Shown here: positions 6,537-8,016 of the stretch, in pieces
How the letters are laid out: every line of letters begins with the position of its first letter
Numbering within the stretch: position 1 is the stretch's first letter
NCBI GenBank assembly: GCA_030039995.1
Contig: JASHUL010000036.1
Location: 1-8,016 of the forward strand
Reading direction: 5' to 3'
Length of the DNA stretch: 8,016 nt
Origin: Thermoplasmata archaeon
GTDB lineage: Archaea > Thermoplasmatota > Thermoplasmata > Lutacidiplasmatales > UBA184
Program-made: the position numbers and the translations under genes
Notes under the pieces: generated by a model
The model's database searches: none
What the model was told of the DNA's origin: nothing
Seen by the model: only the letters and a program-made list of their open reading frames with translations

Positions 6537-7618
6537 GGAAGGAAACCTCCGCGCAGCGCGAGGTCGGTCACGGCCATCGCGGCCACGGACTCCAGCACGA
6601 CGGCGGCGCGGGGCACGATGCAGGGGTCGTGTCGACCGGTGATGCGGATCGTCGTGTTCTCTCCGGTCGCGAGGTCGACCGTCCGCTGCTCCCGGGCGAT
6701 CGAGGAGGTCGGCTTGACCACGGCCCGGAAGACGACCGGCATCCCCGTGGCGAGACCTCCGAGGACTCCTCCGGCGTGGTTGGTGGTCGTACGGACCCGA
6801 CCGTCGCGGAACTCGAACGGGTCGTTATGCTCGCTTCCGCGCATGCGCGCGGCGGCGAACCCCGCCCCGAACTCGATCCCCTTGACGGCCGGCACGGCGA
6901 ACGCGGCATGCGCGATCTCGCTCTCGATGGAGTCGAAGAACGGCTCGCCCAGACCCACGGGGAGACCGTCGATGCGAACCTCGACCACACCGCCGAGGCT
7001 ATCGCCGTCGCGTCGCGCGTCCGAGATCGCGGCCTCCATTCGTCCCGCGGACTCCGGGTCCGGGCTCGCCGCCTCGTTCGTTCCCGACAATCGCCGCAGC
7101 TCCGAGATCGGGGCATCGGACGGAACGGTCGCCTCGACGCCGCCGATCGACCGAGTGTACGCGACCAGGTCCACGCCACGGCGGCCGAGCATCTGTCGAC
7201 CGATCGCGCCCGCGATCACCAGGCCCACGGTCATTCTCCCCGAGAAGATCCCTCCCCCGGAAAGGTCGGCGTCGTCACCGTAGCGGACCCGGGCGGGATA
7301 GTCCGCGTGTCCCGGGCGCGGCGTACTACGGAGGCGGTCGTACGGCTCGCGGCGAACGTCTTCGTTCGCCACGTGGGCCCGGAACGTTCCCCCCGACGCT
7401 CGGCCGTCGACGAGGCCCTCGTCCACGACCAGACGGTCCTCTTCCTGCCGTTTCGTCGCGAGTCGGCGCCCGACCGGGCGTCGCCGGTCCAGCTGCGCCT
7501 GGACCGCCTCGAGGTCGACCGGCGTGCGGGCCGGGATCCCTTCGATCGTTACGCCGACCTCGGGCCCGTGGCTCGTGCCGAAGATCGTCACCCGATATCG
7601 CTCTCCGAACTCCATCAT
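6533..7618 (-). CDS. aroC: Chorismate synthase
   Basis: It converts EPSP to chorismate by a trans-1,4 elimination that needs reduced FMN, the last common step to Trp, Tyr and Phe. The protein has 361 residues, normal for the family. The N-terminal signature reads FGTSHG (His17), where most homologues have FGESHG. It is followed by an LDRRRP segment near residue 43, RPGHADYPARVRYG with the second active-site His at 104, a GGGIFSGRMTVG segment, NHAGGVLGG, and the C-terminal RHDPCIVPRAAVVLES starting near residue 329. Two tandem ATGs (7616-7618 and 7613-7615) are possible starts. The first gives the 4-base overlap with aroA; the second sits 7 bases after the GGTGA. Both give a plausible N terminus. 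The TGA at 6533-6535 overlaps the GTG of asd. All catalytic elements appear present, so I expect an active enzyme; the Thr in GTSHG is a small oddity. Confidence 0.97.
   Translation of the reverse strand: MMEFGERYRVTIFGTSHGPEVGVTIEGIPARTPVDLEAVQAQLDRRRPVGRRLATKRQEEDRLVVDEGLVDGRASGGTFRAHVANEDVRREPYDRLRSTPRPGHADYPARVRYGDDADLSGGGIFSGRMTVGLVIAGAIGRQMLGRRGVDLVAYTRSIGGVEATVPSDAPISELRRLSGTNEAASPDPESAGRMEAAISDARRDGDSLGGVVEVRIDGLPVGLGEPFFDSIESEIAHAAFAVPAVKGIEFGAGFAAARMRGSEHNDPFEFRDGRVRTTTNHAGGVLGGLATGMPVVFRAVVKPTSSIAREQRTVDLATGENTTIRITGRHDPCIVPRAAVVLESVAAMAVTDLALRGGFLP
6546..6550 (-). promoter_or_regulatory. Shine-Dalgarno site for asd (GGAGG)
   Basis: GGAGG on the minus strand lies 9 bases before the GTG start of asd, inside the last codons of aroC. 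It supports use of the GTG. The spacing is slightly long. Confidence 0.6.
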
Positions 7619-8016
7619 GGGGTCACCGCGCCGCGGAGGCCGTCGAGCACGCTCCAGAACTCCGGAAACGACTTGCGGACCGCCGTCGCGTCTCCGATCG
7701 TCGATACTCCGTCCGCCGCGAGCGCTCCGACGGCGGCGCTCATGACGAGGCGATGGTCGTCGAGGTCGACGAGCCGGAGGGCGCGAGCCCGATCGGTGCC
7801 CCGGATCGTGAGCCCGCCCCGTTCGGCTCGAACTCGTCCGCCCAGCGCTCGGACGATCCGTACTGTCCCGGACCGTCGATCGGACTCCTTGAACACGAGG
7901 TGGGGGGCACCGGTAAGTCGGCTCGGGCCCGGGATTGTCGCGGCCAGCGCCCCGGCGAGCGGATAGAGGTCGGGCGAGCGGGTCAGGTCCGCCCGGAACG
8001 GCCGGAGCGCCCCTCC
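7615..8016 (-). CDS. aroA: EPSP synthase (3-phosphoshikimate 1-carboxyvinyltransferase), C-terminal part, cut by window edge
   Basis: This enzyme transfers the enolpyruvyl group of PEP to shikimate 3-phosphate, the sixth step of the shikimate pathway, in the cytoplasm. The frame is open from base 8016 to a TGA at 7615-7617 and gives 133 residues, roughly the last third of a family that is usually about 420-430 residues. Visible family signatures, in order, are SPDLYPLAGALAA (the Asp region of the active site), a TGAPHLVFKESDRR segment with the conserved Lys-Glu-Ser-Asp-Arg, DDHRLVMSAAVGAL, and the C-terminal KSFPEFW with the catalytic-site Lys. The start lies outside the window. A GTG at 7894-7896 is an internal Val, because the sequence upstream of it is still clearly EPSP synthase. 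The stop overlaps the aroC start by 4 bases (ATGA). The assignment is secure; the N-terminal half cannot be assessed. Confidence 0.97.
   Translation of the reverse strand, partial: GGALRPFRADLTRSPDLYPLAGALAATIPGPSRLTGAPHLVFKESDRRSGTVRIVRALGGRVRAERGGLTIRGTDRARALRLVDLDDHRLVMSAAVGALAADGVSTIGDATAVRKSFPEFWSVLDGLRGAVTP
7623..7627 (-). promoter_or_regulatory. Possible Shine-Dalgarno site for aroC (GGTGA)
   Basis: GGTGA on the minus strand matches the 3' part of the archaeal GGAGGTGAT complement. It lies 4 bases before the first aroC ATG and 7 before the second, so it does not decide between the two tandem starts. Confidence 0.45.

Noticed and set aside
6629..7966. A 445-codon plus-strand open frame opposite aroC and aroA, and similar frames at 6150-7283, 1621-2613 and 243-1277
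   Set aside because: Compositional shadows: Arg/Ala/Pro/Asp-rich, no motifs, and entirely antisense to genes with complete family signatures.
1..8016. Internal promoter, trp attenuator, riboswitch or terminator
   Set aside because: There is no non-coding gap longer than 2 bases and no AT-rich TATA-like box or T-tract at any gene boundary. Such control elements, if any, lie outside the window.

Overview
The window is one uninterrupted block of amino-acid biosynthesis genes. All lie on the minus strand, so transcription runs from high to low coordinates. In reading order they are: the 3' part of aroA (EPSP synthase, cut by the right edge), aroC (chorismate synthase), asd (aspartate-semialdehyde dehydrogenase), an aspartate kinase, trpE, trpG, trpD, trpC and the 5' part of trpF (cut by the left edge). 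I see no intergenic region, RNA gene, mobile element, repeat array, CRISPR, promoter or terminator. No stretch longer than a few bases is non-coding.

The DNA is very GC-rich, and the antisense strand therefore carries many long spurious ORFs. The proteins point to an archaeon: an archaeal/fungal-type Asd, a short stand-alone TrpE, separate TrpC and TrpF, and GGAGG/GGTGA ribosome sites matching an archaeal 16S tail. A high-GC Thermoplasmatota-like or other uncultured euryarchaeal lineage is my best guess. That rests on family resemblance recalled from memory, and an unusual bacterium is not excluded.

Region by region: 6533-8016 holds the last two steps to chorismate (aroA, aroC). 4138-6536 holds the two enzymes that turn aspartate into aspartate semialdehyde (Asd and aspartate kinase). 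1-4141 holds the chorismate-to-tryptophan branch in the order trpE, trpG, trpD, trpC, trpF. Seven of the eight gene junctions are exact 4-base stop/start overlaps (ATGA or GTGA). The eighth, trpD/trpC, has a 2-base gap preceded by a consensus AGGAGG. The layout implies a single polycistronic message with coupled translation.

The most interesting point is the aspartate-semialdehyde pair sitting inside a shikimate-tryptophan operon. In many archaea the shikimate pathway starts not from erythrose 4-phosphate but from aspartate semialdehyde plus 6-deoxy-5-ketofructose 1-phosphate. Under that scheme every gene here belongs to one line from aspartate to tryptophan. A second theme is motif divergence. 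The aspartate kinase lacks the usual WTDVxG nucleotide-site motif, TrpD has altered PRPP loops, TrpC has Leu where SESGI normally has Glu, and TrpE lacks recognisable tryptophan feedback motifs.
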